This document shows, one piece after another, positions 9,536 to 21,165 of a DNA stretch of 23,419 nucleotides (the stretch's first letter is position 1; every line of letters starts with the position of its first letter). This DNA is from Irineochytrium annulatum (taxonomy: Eukaryota; Chytridiomycota; Chytridiomycetes; Chytridiales; Chytridiaceae), in the NCBI GenBank assembly GCA_027600665.1, contig JADGJL010000378.1:1-23419 (forward strand). The letters are read 5' to 3'. The position numbers and the translations under genes are program-made. The notes beneath the pieces are model-generated. The model was not told where the DNA came from. It ran no database searches and was given only the letters and a program-made list of their open reading frames with translations.

Positions 9536-12500
9536 TTAGGACTCCAGCCACTTCAGGAACAAAGGAGACTTCAGCTGTTTGAAGAGATCTGAAGAAGTTT
9601 GGCGACATTTGGTCCGCTCGGCCTCGGCTCTCGTGTACTTTGCAATCACGCCGTAGTATATTGCCTTGTGGGCAGGGAGGCCGTCGAGTTCGGACTTCCG
9701 TTTGCATGAAACCTTCCTTTTAGCGACCTTAACCGCCTCACGCGCGCGGTTAGCCAACAGGTGCTCGACTATCTCAAAAACTTCGATGCTCCAGAAGCAA
9801 TAGACGTGATGTCGTGTTATACCCTGCAGTCTCATAAAGCTTCTGACCGCTTTAGCCGTAGCTCTCAGTCGGGAAATGTCCGCATGACCCCAGGGTGCCA
9901 CGCCATTTGATTGCAGCCCAGCAGGCGCAAGGCCGGAGCGTGGCGGGTCGGCAATCAGAATGGCCACGTACGGCAGTGTCAGCGCTGTGTCCATGGTTTC
10001 CGCAGAAACCTCGCTTTTTTGCAGCTGGACGAGGTACTCCTCCATGTTACGCAGTGCATCGATGAAGTTACCCTTAATTGCCTCAGCCAACGCATCAACA
10101 CATTCGCGTGTCCCAGCCCCAAAGTTCCACAGGCGGGCCAATTTTTCACGGGACTCGAAAGGAGCTTGCCACTCCAGAATTGCCGGCGCGTCTCCGCGGA
10201 CGAGCGCCACGCGGTACAGGGCAGATGTGCACGTGAGCCCCCAGATTCGGTCATCTTGAATCGCCAAAGTAGACCTGTAGTAGGGCTCCGCTACCTCATC
10301 GACGCATTGATACTGCCCCGATTGAAAGGCCACGGCGGCGGCAAAGGCCATTGAAAAGAGCTCATACGACGTGTCGCTGCGTGATTTTGCGTACTCATGA
10401 TATTGCAACACCAGCGGGATGCACTCCTGGAACCGGGGCGAGAAGGGCCGGGTAACCGCTTGGACGAAGAGATAGGCAACGTCGATTCCTCCTCCGACGG
10501 TTGCGTCAGCTGACCTTGCAAAAAAGTTGAAGTACCGTGGCGAGTCATACAAACACCAGTACGATAGCTTGTATAATAACGCTGCCCTGATGAAAGGGGG
10601 GGGGTTAAACATGGAAGGGCCAAAAAGCACGCAAACCATTCCGTCACATTGTCATTATTTCGAATCATGACATTGAAATACCTCATCAAGAGGTAGGCCC
10701 TTTCATCACGTGTGTAAGTCCTGCTTGTCCCTAGAGAGTCTGTCATGCTGCACAAAACTGTCTTTTGCAGCCGGAGGCTGTTCACTGAAGCTCCCGATGG
10801 CTTCGGGAACGTTTGTCTCGACGGCCTAAACTTCTTCCGTCCACCAAACGTTATGACCCAGTTAATAAAAGCTCGTCGTTTCATGGCGTCCGCAGCTTTC
10901 TTCATCTCCTTGTCGTCCGCTGGCCACGCATCCAAGTCCAACAAATGCAATGCTGTCAGCGCTGCATCTCTTTCCTTTGGATACCGCTTCAACAGCATGT
11001 AACCGGTGCACAGGCTCGAAAACCATGACGCCTTCCTCAATGGCGTTATCGGCTCAACGAGCCTCTCTAGGCTCTCAGGTTTGGCTTCGGAAACGTACTG
11101 CACAAGAGACTCGAGAATCCGTATGCCTTCGACGCACTGAAATTTCTCCATCAATGACAGTCTTCATATGCAAGAAATGTTAATACAACACACCCTCGGA
11201 CGAAAAAACAACAACGCAAGTTAACCTACCCCAACTCTTCTTTATAGGTCACAATTTTTTCTGTCTCCATTGTCCGCGAAAAGTGATACTCAAGACTAGG
11301 AAGGAGGGCCTCGCGGTTGCTTTCGTCCAGGAAGCTCTCATTCATAAGCCCGACAGACCTATGCGCCACCATTCTTTCCTCGAAGGATAAGCTGTCGTAA
11401 ATTGCGTTCATGATGCTGATGTGCCTGAAGCAGCAGTCCACGCCATCCAAGGGAACGTCGATATTTTGCGACTTTGGCGGCAGGTATATTAAGAAATTGT
11501 AGACATCCTTTTCTCTGATCAGTTGCATGCACTTTGTCTCGTCTATGTTGAAGTCGAGTTGGTCCAGCACGGTTCGAATATTGAAATACTGATGACATCA
11601 GCTGAAGTTACAAAGAGAAATGTGATAGAGCTCATACCTGGCCAAAAACGGCTGCCGCTTTTAAAACGCGCTGAAACGTCGCATCGAGGCGATCGAACTG
11701 AAAGAGGATAGCAGCACTCAGATCGGTCAATATGGTCTCAACATGCATTGAACCATCTCGGGTTGTGAGAAGGCCCGCATCGTTCACAATTAGGTCCCCA
11801 CCGACTTTAACAACAAGAACGTCAATGACCATCTGCAGAAAGAGAGGGCTGCCGCTCGTCTTCTCATACATTGCCTTTACAATAGTAGGATCGACGCCAG
11901 CTACCCGGACGGTGAGCGTGCCTAGCTTGGCTACCTAGACGGGGTAAGTTGATGCAATTACATGTTACAAAGTATACGTACAAGCGTCTCAGCAACCTCT
12001 TGCTCATTAAAGCCTTTTAGCACCAGATGGCAAGTATCTGGCAAAGCGAGAGTTCGCTCGAGAAGTTGACTTTCTGACGCATCGAACGGCCTTGTCAACA
12101 CTTGAATAAAGATCTTTTTTGCACATGAGTAGATGTTACATCGATTTAAAGGCCACTCACGTTGGGGCAGTACCACATTAAAGAGAGTAAAACATCGAGA
12201 GTCTGCGAGTCGTACCACTGAGCATCATCGAACACGATGACCGCCATGTGCTCGAGCGCAAAGGTAGTCACAATCTTTACCACCATGGACTTCAGGTGAT
12301 TAGTTCTAGCCTGTGCGTCCATTGCCTCCGTCGTGGTGGTCTCGGTCATGGCCAGGCTGGACGCCACCATGCCCAATAGCGGTGTGATAGCGATGTCGAC
12401 CCCGGCCTTATTGAGGAATGCGAGTACGGCAGCCCCGAGCGGGCTCGCTTGACTTGATAGGTTGGCAATGCTTGGGCGGTAGCGCGACGGCTGCCTCGAT

Positions 12501-14700
12501 ACCGTCGAATGTGACCTCGTGACGGAGATCCCGGCATCCGGTCTCCCGGCGGTACCCCGAACGATGCTGAAGATGAACAAGATGAGGGATTGCAATCCAC
12601 TAAAAGGTCGCCATTGGTCCATCTCGCTCCCTAAATAAGGCTTTAAGTATAAAAACAAAAGTGCTCGACTCGGACTAACCTTGCGTAAGGCAAACCGGTA
12701 CGCCTGCTTCCTTTGCCTGATCCATAAGGAAGTTGGCAAGCGTCGACTTTCCGAGCCCGCTCGGTGCTTCGATGACGAACACTGCCCGCTTCCTCTCTTG
12801 CTGCCACAGCGTAAAGCGGCCAATTAAGAGCTCGCGCTCGTGCTTGTACCCAATTTGTGCTTTAATAGATGTGGCCTCCATGTGGCTGTCTGGCCCACCA
12901 AGCTCGATTGCATGTATCCTGACATCATCCGCGCGCCCTTTTAGGCGAACCATACCAAGATCACGCGTCGCGTGCGTAAGCTTTACGTTGCCGTTAGTGT
13001 CGTCGTCGATAACGACCCTTCTCGTCTTTTCAGCTATCCGCATTAAGCGCGCGGCCGTTATTATCACATCACCTGCATATATTGCAGGATAGGTCAAATT
13101 CCGCGGCGTGGAAGGAGGGAAGGACGGAATTCACCTAAAAGTCCAATCTCGCTACGATACGCTGTGCCAAGTTCCGTAAAGAGAATGTCCCCGGACGCGA
13201 TTGATATCGAGACGAACTCTGTAAATGAGTTGCCTAGCGTCCGTTCGAGATCCGAGGCGAACCATTTGATGCACTTTACAGCTTGATCTGAATTATTGAC
13301 GTGCGAAAATGACGGCAGGCCGAGGGTCGCCAACATTGTTTTGCCCTTGTCGTCCGCTGGTAAGCCACACAGTTAACACAAAGTCTTGTGACGGCAAGAT
13401 AAAGAGGTTGATCTCACCCGAATATTGTAGGAATACGCCATTATGCTCCTTTAATGCCTTTAGAAAGCTTAGGAAGATCACTTGGACGTTGGCGACATCC
13501 AGGGTGGACATTAAGTTCACGAAAATAGTGGCTACGGTCCTAAACTCAGCGGCCGCGACGGCCGACGCGGCCGGCGGCGGTTGAAAATCCTTTGCCTCCT
13601 CGGTTCGCCGGACGACGCGCGGCTGCTTCGCGTCAATGCGACGCAGCAGCGAGTGGTTCACGAACCGCCGAGCAAACTCATCATTCGCCGCAATGTCGAT
13701 ACTTGCGGCCTGGGGTTCAGCGGCGTCTTCATTCAAGAACTTTGCGGCTATCTTCGCGTCAGGCATGTCAGCAACCTCTGCTACGTCGGCACCGAAGATT
13801 CTCGCAGCCAGCGACGCCAAGGCGGTGGCGCCGAGGAGCATATGTCCGCCGATGTTACCGCCTGCCAAGTCCTCGATTTCCGCTCTCCACGATCCCTCAA
13901 GTTCGGCAAGCGCCTCCACCGATATGCCCAGCTCGCCGCACGCCGTATTGTCGAGGAGAACGCCAAGCGAGCGCATGCAGGGTCCCTGAACGCAGTAATC
14001 AAGCCGCCAGGCCGGGTCCCCGAGGATGACCCTTGACATTCTGCCAGCGGTGATAGCGAAATGGAGATGAAGCGAGGTGGCGGCTCCCCCAATAATGTCA
14101 TCGGAGACTCTCAAGTCGTGCCTGTGGTCCGGGCTCGGTGAAATCGAGGCAAAGCTCATGTCGACTTCGACGGACTTGCAGCAAGTCGCTACATGAAGGC
14201 AGCAGGCGAATGAGCGGAGGACGGCCTGGGTCAGCTTATCATCACCCGGATCCGAGGAGAAGGACACGAGCAACGCGTCACCTTCCTTGACGTAAGTCAT
14301 CGTGGTCACCAAACCGAAACGGAAATAAGGTGCACCAACCCAGAAAGCGAACGATGTCCCCGCGGTAGAGCGCAATCACGTCGATTATCCTGTTCAGAAA
14401 CCTCCCGACCGTTTTCGTGATCACTTCCGACGCCATCTTGCCCAGGAACGTCAGGCCGGCCGACAATTTAGAGTAGCCCGAGATATCGATCTGTAAAACC
14501 GCGTCAACAAAAGGCAGCCTTGACGCGGACGCGTCGCAGACGGAGGACTGCCTTTCTTTTGTCCTCACCATGCAGACGACGAGGTTCTCCTCCGACTCCC
14601 ATGCCCGGCCTTTCGACAGCTGGGCAGTGACCTTCGTCCTCAGTTCACGGTCGGCCGACAGGGCTCGCACGTAGGCGGCCACGTATGGGCCGACGCTCAT
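9536..14700 (-). CDS. ADCY10-like (soluble adenylyl cyclase type) protein, copy A
   Basis: Large multidomain nucleotidyl-cyclase-family protein, 1531 aa (human ADCY10: 1610). Exons (minus): 14700-14569, 14490-14340, 14281-13418, 13356-13135, 13072-12680, 12630-12161, 12113-11982, 11934-11638, 11588-11230, 11161-10637, 10586-9536; introns 47-78 nt. C1 cyclase domain (about 40-210): metal Asp at D46 (IDISGYS) and D96 (FLGDALL), with Arg92 where copies B and C and human sAC have the adenine-contacting Lys. C2 domain (about 330-510): FRTVATIFVNLM start, and GDVIITAARLM with the catalytic Arg465 but Ile461 in place of Asn. NTPase domain: Walker A-like EAPSGLGKST (K565) and Walker B VIVFDDAQWYD (D722/D723). 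The rest, to FLKWLES, is helical-repeat-like and aligns with copy B. No transmembrane segment or signal peptide seen, so probably soluble. Second-messenger product not provable from sequence. Head-to-head with copy B. Confidence 0.9.
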
Positions 14701-14755
14701 GCCGGGCGGCGTCGCTGTGTCGTCGAGTCACGCCGTGTAAATCTGGCAATCGTTA

Positions 14756-14779
14756 AGCTGGGAAGCATAAATCCCGGCT
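14756..14779. repeat. Imperfect inverted repeat near cyclase A start
   Basis: AGCTGGGA and TCCCGGCT, 7 of 8 positions complementary, separated by 8 nt, about 55 bp upstream of the cyclase A start codon. Could be a binding dyad or a 5'-UTR hairpin, or chance. Confidence 0.4.
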
Positions 14780-14820
14780 GTTGCGCAAATCACCGACGCC
14801 GCGTCGCTGGCTAGCCGCTG

Positions 14821-14852
14821 GGAGAACTCTCGTACTTCGACAGGAGTTCTCC
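14821..14852. repeat. Perfect 9-bp inverted repeat in the A/B divergent promoter
   Basis: GGAGAACTC (14821-14829) and GAGTTCTCC (14844-14852) are exact reverse complements with a 14-nt spacer. The dyad lies about 120 bp from the cyclase A start and about 315 bp from the cyclase B start. Candidate dimeric regulator site or RNA hairpin. Confidence 0.6.
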
Positions 14853-15006
14853 GAGGACAGTCCCTTGATGGCCCTTGCCGAGCGTCTAATGCAAGAGATC
14901 TTGAAAACCACGCAAATATATCTGTAAGGTTCCTATGGACGGTGCGGTGTAGACCAGCGGTCGGTCGGACATTGCAGTCCCGGCGCGAGCTACCTGCCAC
15001 TAGCAG

Positions 15007-15024
15007 ATTATTCCAGTGAATAAT
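15007..15024. repeat. 7-4-7 inverted repeat, A/B promoter
   Basis: ATTATTC, CAGT spacer, GAATAAT: a perfect 7-bp dyad, about 145 bp upstream of the cyclase B start. Confidence 0.5.
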
Positions 15025-15085
15025 GCGCAATATTCGGCCAGCGAACTGGGCCGCGGTTAGGTTTCTGCCTTATGGATTTAACTAA

Positions 15086-15103
15086 GATTTTCATACGAAA
15101 ATC
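15086..15103. repeat. 7-4-7 inverted repeat close to cyclase B start
   Basis: GATTTTC, ATAC spacer, GAAAATC: a perfect 7-bp dyad with the same geometry as the one at 15007, centred about 75 bp upstream of the cyclase B start. A longer N-terminus from an in-frame ATG at 15072 would make this sequence coding. Confidence 0.5.
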
Positions 15104-15167
15104 TGGACCTGAAGGTCGCGTCCAACGCCATCTGACCACCTCGCGACTGAGAAGCAACCGACCACCC

Positions 15168-18100
15168 ATGGACACCTCAAGCTTTACAGGCGACTTCGTG
15201 CGGCGGGTGGCCAGGGACCCGTCCCTGCGCGCTCGGGTTGTGTCGTCGCTCTCCCGAGGGCAGGCGTTTGAGGACACCGCCCTGCTCGCCGTGGCCATGA
15301 TCGACATCTCCGGATACTCCAAGATGGCGGCCGACCTGACCTTCCTCGGCAAGATGGCGTCCGAGGTCATCACGCGCTCCGTCGGCGCGTACCTGAACAA
15401 GATCATCGACGTGATCGGGCTCTTCAGCGGCGATATCGTCAAGTTTTTAGGTATTGATAGCGTGGTCATTTGCAACGCGTTATTCTGATGTTCTATACTG
15501 CAGGCGACGCCGTATTAGTCGTGTTCTCTCCTCGACACCCTGCCGAGTCCTTCGACCACGTCGTGCTCCGCGCGACAGCCTGCTGCATCGCCATAAATGC
15601 GAAGTACTCGACGATGGAGCTGGACATGACGCTGGCCGGGATGACTTCGGCGCTCCACGCGAGTGACCATCCCGAGAGCGGCAATTACACAAGTGAGGGG
15701 AGGCGACAGGGGATGAATGCAGCCACCAACCTACACCTACACTTTGCTATCGCCGCTGGAGAGGTCTCAAGGCTTATTTTAGGAGAGTGGGGCTACAGGC
15801 TGGACTATTCGATATATGGCCCTTGCCTTGCTTCCCTCAGCCCGATTTTGGACGGGACAAAGAAAGGTACTTGTTCCATCGCAGGGCTGCCGTTTCACCA
15901 AACAAATATTATAGGCGAGCTTGGAGTCACTTGGGAGGCCGCATTGTCGCTTAAGCGCGTATTGAAAGGTCACATACTATCCCGCCGCGTCGCACCAGAA
16001 CCGGGAACCCATACGCTAATGGACGCAGGCGAGTTGTCGGCCCTGATGACTGTTGTGTTTTCGACGGATTCGGATGGCATGCTACTCATGACAGACCGGG
16101 ATTTGGCCGCTCGCTACGACAACACGTGGGATGTTCACGCGGGTGCAACGCTTCATAGAGTGGAAACGTCGTGTGTTCGCGGCCGCGAAGATGAGAAGGA
16201 TGATGATTTCTTTGGCAAGTTTTTGAACCAGTCGCTGCTGAAACAGCTGGACAGCCAGCGGCTGTCCCGGAAACCGTCCGTCGCGACCGACGACGCCAGC
16301 CGGAGGCGAAAGACGGGGAGCTTTGCAACTCGCAGCTCCAGCTCAGAAGCGCCGGAGGGACAGGGGGCAAATGGAGGCTTCCGATCCGTTGCAGCGGTGT
16401 TCGTGTCGCTTCTGTTCCCGTTTGAATTATCGAAGGTGTGGCGCGGGTTGTAAGTGTCAGTCTAACGGTTGACGTCTTAGGTGCAGCGGGTCGTTCTTTG
16501 TTATTTAGATGCGCTTCGGAAGTTTGGAGGGGTTTTTCAACAGTACTCGGTTGACGACAAAGGTCAAACCCTCTTGGCTATCTTCGGCTTGCCAGTGAGT
16601 AATGACGTTTCTTTGCTTGAGCTTTTACAACAGTATCAAATACACTAACGCCACCAGCCGTTCACACACGTAAATAATTCGGACCAATGCATAAAATCCA
16701 TGAAATTATTTCTCGCAAATCTGCGGGCGGAGTTTAATGAGCAGATTGCTCTTGCTATCTCCGTCGCGGCGGGCGATCTCTTGTTCGCGACCATAGGAAC
16801 GGACTTTCGTAGTGAAGCTGGGCTGCTGGGTTGGTCTTCTTACCTTGCGCTCGCTTATTGCGTGCAACTGACGCTTTCAACAAGGAGAGGTCGTCATCAT
16901 TGCCGCCAGGCTCATGTCGACCGCGAAAGAGAAGCGTATCCTTGTTATGGACGAAGCCGCCTACGAGTGTGTAAAGCTGTCAAACGAAACAATCGATCTT
17001 GGCGTTGTAAAGGCCAAGGGCCGGGCCAACGGTGTGCACGCCTATGGTATCGACCTTATATCTGGAGCTAAGCAAGAGGTGGCCGACGTCATTTTTGGTT
17101 ACGAGCAGGAGCGCGTTGTCATGTTGCAGAGGTTTACCGAATGGCGAGACAGCGGGAGAAGGGCCGTCGTGTTGGTTGAGGCGGCAAGCGGGCTCGGGAA
17201 GTCGTCGCTCGCAAACTTCCTGATTGATCAGGCTCGCAAGGCCGGCATTCCGACATGCCTGACACAGGGTATGGACCTTTGCCTTTAGTCTGATAAAACG
17301 AGAGTGAATTTAAACTAATTTGCGCGCAGGGACCGAGAAAGACCAATGGACGCCTTTTCACGGCCTTCTCCCAGTTTTGCTCTTTATCCTGAGCCATTCA
17401 TCGTCAACAACCGACCCCGACACCAGAATCTCACTTCGCCGCATGGACCCGCACCGCTCGTCTCTCCTGTTTAAAGATAACGTCCGCGGTAGCATCTCCG
17501 CTTCAACCCGCAGGCAATCCGTTTCTAGCACAGGCTCGAGTCGAAGACGGGGTGCAGAACGCGACGGCCAGTTGACCGGGGTACTGTTGAAGGTTATGAG
17601 GAACGCGGGTGTTGATCCTGGGCTTGCTCCGTTGCTAGGGGCCGTATTCCCTAGCCTTGCAATGGACGACAACGACCGGACCCGGTCGCTCGACGCGCCG
17701 GCACGTAACAGTTTGCTGAAGTCAGCCCTCGTACAGATCATTACCGCTTTTGTGGAAAGTACGGTGGCTGTATTCATCTTTGACGACACTCAGTGGTTTG
17801 ACGCAAGCACGCTGGAGGTGCTGACTCAGATCGCGAAATTTTGTCCGCGGGTATGGCTATGCGATAGGTTGCAGACGGCTAATACTGAACAGATATATCT
17901 ACTTATACTATCTCGGCCATTGAAGGATTCAATAAACACGGCAATGAACGTCGTTGCTGCAATGCCCGATACAGATCACCAGCTTTTGTCCGGATTTACC
18001 GAAGCGGATTGTCTTCACATGATTGTAAGCTCCTATCGACTAGATACTTAAGTCTAACGCATGCGAAGGAATGGAAAATGAAAACCTTAACCCTAAATAT

Positions 18101-20554
18101 ACAGTCCGTTGACCCCGACATAAGTAAAGCGATATATGTAAAGACAGGGGGGAATCCGCTGTTTCTACAAATGACGTTAGAAGTGGTTATAGCGAAAATT
18201 GGGTCCGATCTGAGCGTATCAAATGACGGAATGCTCCAAGTAACCTCGGCTGGCGCATCAGCTGACGCGATGCTTTCCAATTTGAGCGCTGCTGTGCTCT
18301 TCCAATTCGACCGTCTCAACCCAACGTTTCAACGAATGTTAAAAGCGGCATCAATTTTGGGGCAGGTATACTTTATCATAGTCGATGACGCTTTTGCTTA
18401 CGTTTCATGCAGTATTTTGTCCTCATCGATGTGCTCGACATCCTCGGACTCAATTTCTCCGAGGATGAGGCTTTACTGCTTATGCAGGAAAGCGACGTCT
18501 ACTCGTTCCTTATTTTCCCTAAGTCTGAGCTCAAAGCAGCGGAGGCGAAAACTCCAACAGCCGAGCCACATGCAGCTGGTATTACAGCTGATATCTCATC
18601 GGAGCCCGACACCATCAGGCTCGCCTTTAGGCACATTGGAATCATGAATGCCATATACGACTCGCTCTCATTTGAGGAAAGGATTGGTATGAACGTCTTC
18701 GTTGCACGCGTCCTGGAGGGCTTGCTGCGCGATGACAACCAGGATACGTTTCTGCCCTCGATCGAGTTTCACTACTCAAGGACTTGCGAGGTGGAGAAGA
18801 TAATACAATATCGCGAGAAATTAGGGTGAGTTTTTTCTGAGATCAATACAAGGTGCTCATAGTTTCCAACAACACAGATGCCGACTGATCAAGAACTTTC
18901 ACTGTGTAGAAGGAATCCGGACGCTTGATGCCCTCTTACTAACTGTCTCTGATATCCACGATGACACGAGCATTTTAAAGCAGGTGACGCCGATTCGCCG
19001 AGCGATGTGGCTGTCTCACCTATCCGTTGGCTACTCTGTGTTAGATGCTTATCCGAAGGAGAGAATATGCGCCTTTGATGCATTTGAGTTGTTGGAGGGA
19101 AGGCCGTGGCCTGTAAAAGATAAAGAGCTTAAGCGAGCATTGTGGCGTGCAAAAGGCAACGCGGCATGGCTATGGGTGCGGACATCCGGCGGGAGGAAGC
19201 CGACAAGGCCGCTTAAAAGCGAAGGCCTCGATCGCGAAATTTTTGAGATAAAGGATATGATCTTCCGCCATGTCTCAATGGTAATAGCACGCGACAAATC
19301 GTTTAGCCCTATGGATTGCCAGCTGCTGATGTTTAAGTTCTTGATTCATCTTCTGACGCACTCGACCGATACTTCAACATTGTAGGGACAAGCTACAGTT
19401 TTGTTTGCTGACGTCTATATATTAGATCCATCTGCTTACTAAGGCTTGCCTTCTACGCACAGTACTTCGGGCCGAAATTGCAACCTACCATTTTTCGCGC
19501 CGCGACTCGTTATGGAGACACCGAACCCGCCCATGGCTACTCCTTGGCATTCAACAGTAAGCTTTTATTTGAGGGGAAATCACTGATGCATTTTCCTTTC
19601 CCAGGTGTAATAAACAATATAGCGATGATGACAACCTACATGGAGCGATTTGTAACGGTAAATACTCACTCAAGCTTGTTTTCCACTCATTTATTCAAGT
19701 ATTCGGAGGACCGTGGTGACATCGTGACGGCGGTGAAAAGTTCGTACTTTGCATCCAATATTGCGTACATGGCGGGGGATCTCGACTACGTGGAACGCTG
19801 CCCAAATGCTAAATTCGCCCAGAACCCGACACTGAAGGAAAACAAGCTGCTGGCCTACTATGCTGCACACAGCTCCTTAAGAATGGCCTTATGCCGTGGC
19901 CGAGACCAGGCCGAGATCGGCCGCCTGTGGGGCCAGTTTGAGCCACACGGCAGGTTTGCTGACGCCATAAAGTATGGGATGGGAAATACCGAGCTTTACA
20001 AGACGTGGTGTCTCGCGTACGAGGGTGAGGGCGACTACAGGGCGGCCTTGGGAGTGCTTGAAGTCTGCGAACAGCAGATTGACATTAATGGGATCGCAAC
20101 CATTAACGCCGACACGCTCTCTGCGGGGAGCCTGGGTACGGTGCTGTTCTTTGACGCGGCCAGATCAGACGTCCCTGTGCCTCAAGCTGATTCGATACGG
20201 ACCCCAAAAGCATGGAATAAGGACGAGCTGGCGAGGATGATCAAAGTGCTATCGATGCTCGTAATCAAGACAAACAAGGTGAAAGCCCAAGTGGTAGCAT
20301 ATTGGTCGCTGCAGGTCTTTGAGGCATTGATTCTTATTTTGCGCGGGAGGGCGAAATTGGCGGTTTGCCTTTTAAAGTCGCAACTGAGGTCGCGGAAGCG
20401 ACGGGCAGAGGTTGAATACCTGCAGTTCTTTGTTGGTGTTATGAGTGGGCTCATCGGCAAGTACTCGAAGCACGATATGGAATATCGAGACCGGGCTAGG
20501 CAGGTTTTCACGAAAATGGGAGCTCCCGTCTACCTCCGATGGATTGATGCGTGA
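15168..20554 (+). CDS. ADCY10-like (soluble adenylyl cyclase type) protein, copy B
   Basis: Paralogue of copy A, 1594 aa. Exons: 15168-15450, 15504-15866, 15915-16435, 16481-16594, 16658-16829, 16885-17268, 17330-17850, 17893-18024, 18069-18365, 18413-18825, 18878-19381, 19426-19556, 19605-20554; introns 42-63 nt. C1: D46 (MIDISGYS), K92 and D96 (GDIVKFLGDAVL), the residues used by human sAC for metal and adenine binding. C2 starts at FRSVAAVFVSLL; GEVVIIAARLM has Arg493 but Ile489 where class III enzymes have Asn. NTPase: Walker A-like EAASGLGKSS (K590), Walker B VFIFDDTQWFD (D764/D765). A helical-repeat-like C-terminus ends YLRWIDA. I chose the ATG at 15168 over the in-frame 15072 ATG because copies A and C start at the same point and place the first Asp at 46. 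A 42-nt GT-AG in-frame segment (19658-19699) could be a further intron, but copy A has coding sequence there. The 3' half is more AT-rich than the C1 exons. Confidence 0.9.
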
Positions 20555-21165
20555 CAGTAGCCGATTTTATTGCATTGATTTATGCAAATATACACATCTG
20601 CCGGTTAGCACTAACACTAATATGATCCGACGCATGCGTGCTGCTTCACGAACAAGATGCACTGACCGCACCAGAACTCCGAGTCGGAAATCCCGTGGGC
20701 CCTCGGCGCCAGGGCGCATGACATCGCCAGATGCCAGCCGTGCCGCGACTCGCATGGGTATCGAAGGTCTGCCCCGGATATGCTCAACGAGTCTGGCCGC
20801 AAGTCTTCCGCCTATGCCCAGTAGCCGCCAGAGCCAGCTTGCCATCCGTCGACTCCAAAGACGCGGGCCGGCCACTGACTCGACGGCTCCCGTCGTCGCA
20901 ACTCGCGTGCCGCGGCCCGGCTCTCAGCCTATGGGCAGGTTGTGGATCCGCCGAAGCTCACTGCGGGCAAGCGCGAGTGGCTTACGCGAACGACGCCGCG
21001 CTGCAGAAGTTTCCACTACGACTTACGGACGACGGCGTCGAAAGCTAGAGGTGCAGATCCCTTTCGTGTGTAAATCTGTTCAATGCACCGTAAATCAATC
21101 TAAGTCCGGCATACCTCTATTCCCGGAGAACCTAGCCAGCGCCGTCTCGCTCAAAGCACGGAAGT
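20555..21165. other. Intergenic region between cyclase copies B and C
   Basis: 611 bp. About 20640-21055 is GC-rich and stays open in several frames, but the translations are Arg/Ser/Pro-rich and match nothing I recognise; the last 110 bp before copy C are less GC-rich. It must hold the 3' end of B and the promoter of C. No convincing gene, tRNA or repeat seen. Confidence 0.5.

Larger units (their letters stand above)
14701..15167. promoter_or_regulatory. Bidirectional 5' region between cyclase copies A and B
   Basis: 467 bp between divergent starts of two paralogues, so it carries both promoters and 5' UTRs. It holds several dyad symmetries, listed separately. No convincing TATA box. Called by position and structure; no known factor site was recognised. 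Confidence 0.5.

Noticed and set aside
13309..14036. Open plus-strand frames antisense to cyclase A exon 3
   Set aside because: They lie opposite a well-supported cyclase exon of high GC and show no family similarity.
9536..14700. Copy A as a pseudogene because its C1 Lys and C2 Asn are changed
   Set aside because: Eleven exons join with consistent phase and no internal stop over 1531 codons, and the P-loop and metal sites are kept; purifying selection is more likely than decay.
15072..15167. Upstream in-frame ATG extending cyclase B by 32 residues
   Set aside because: Copies A and C start at the equivalent of 15168, putting the first metal Asp at residue 46 in all three; the extension has no counterpart.
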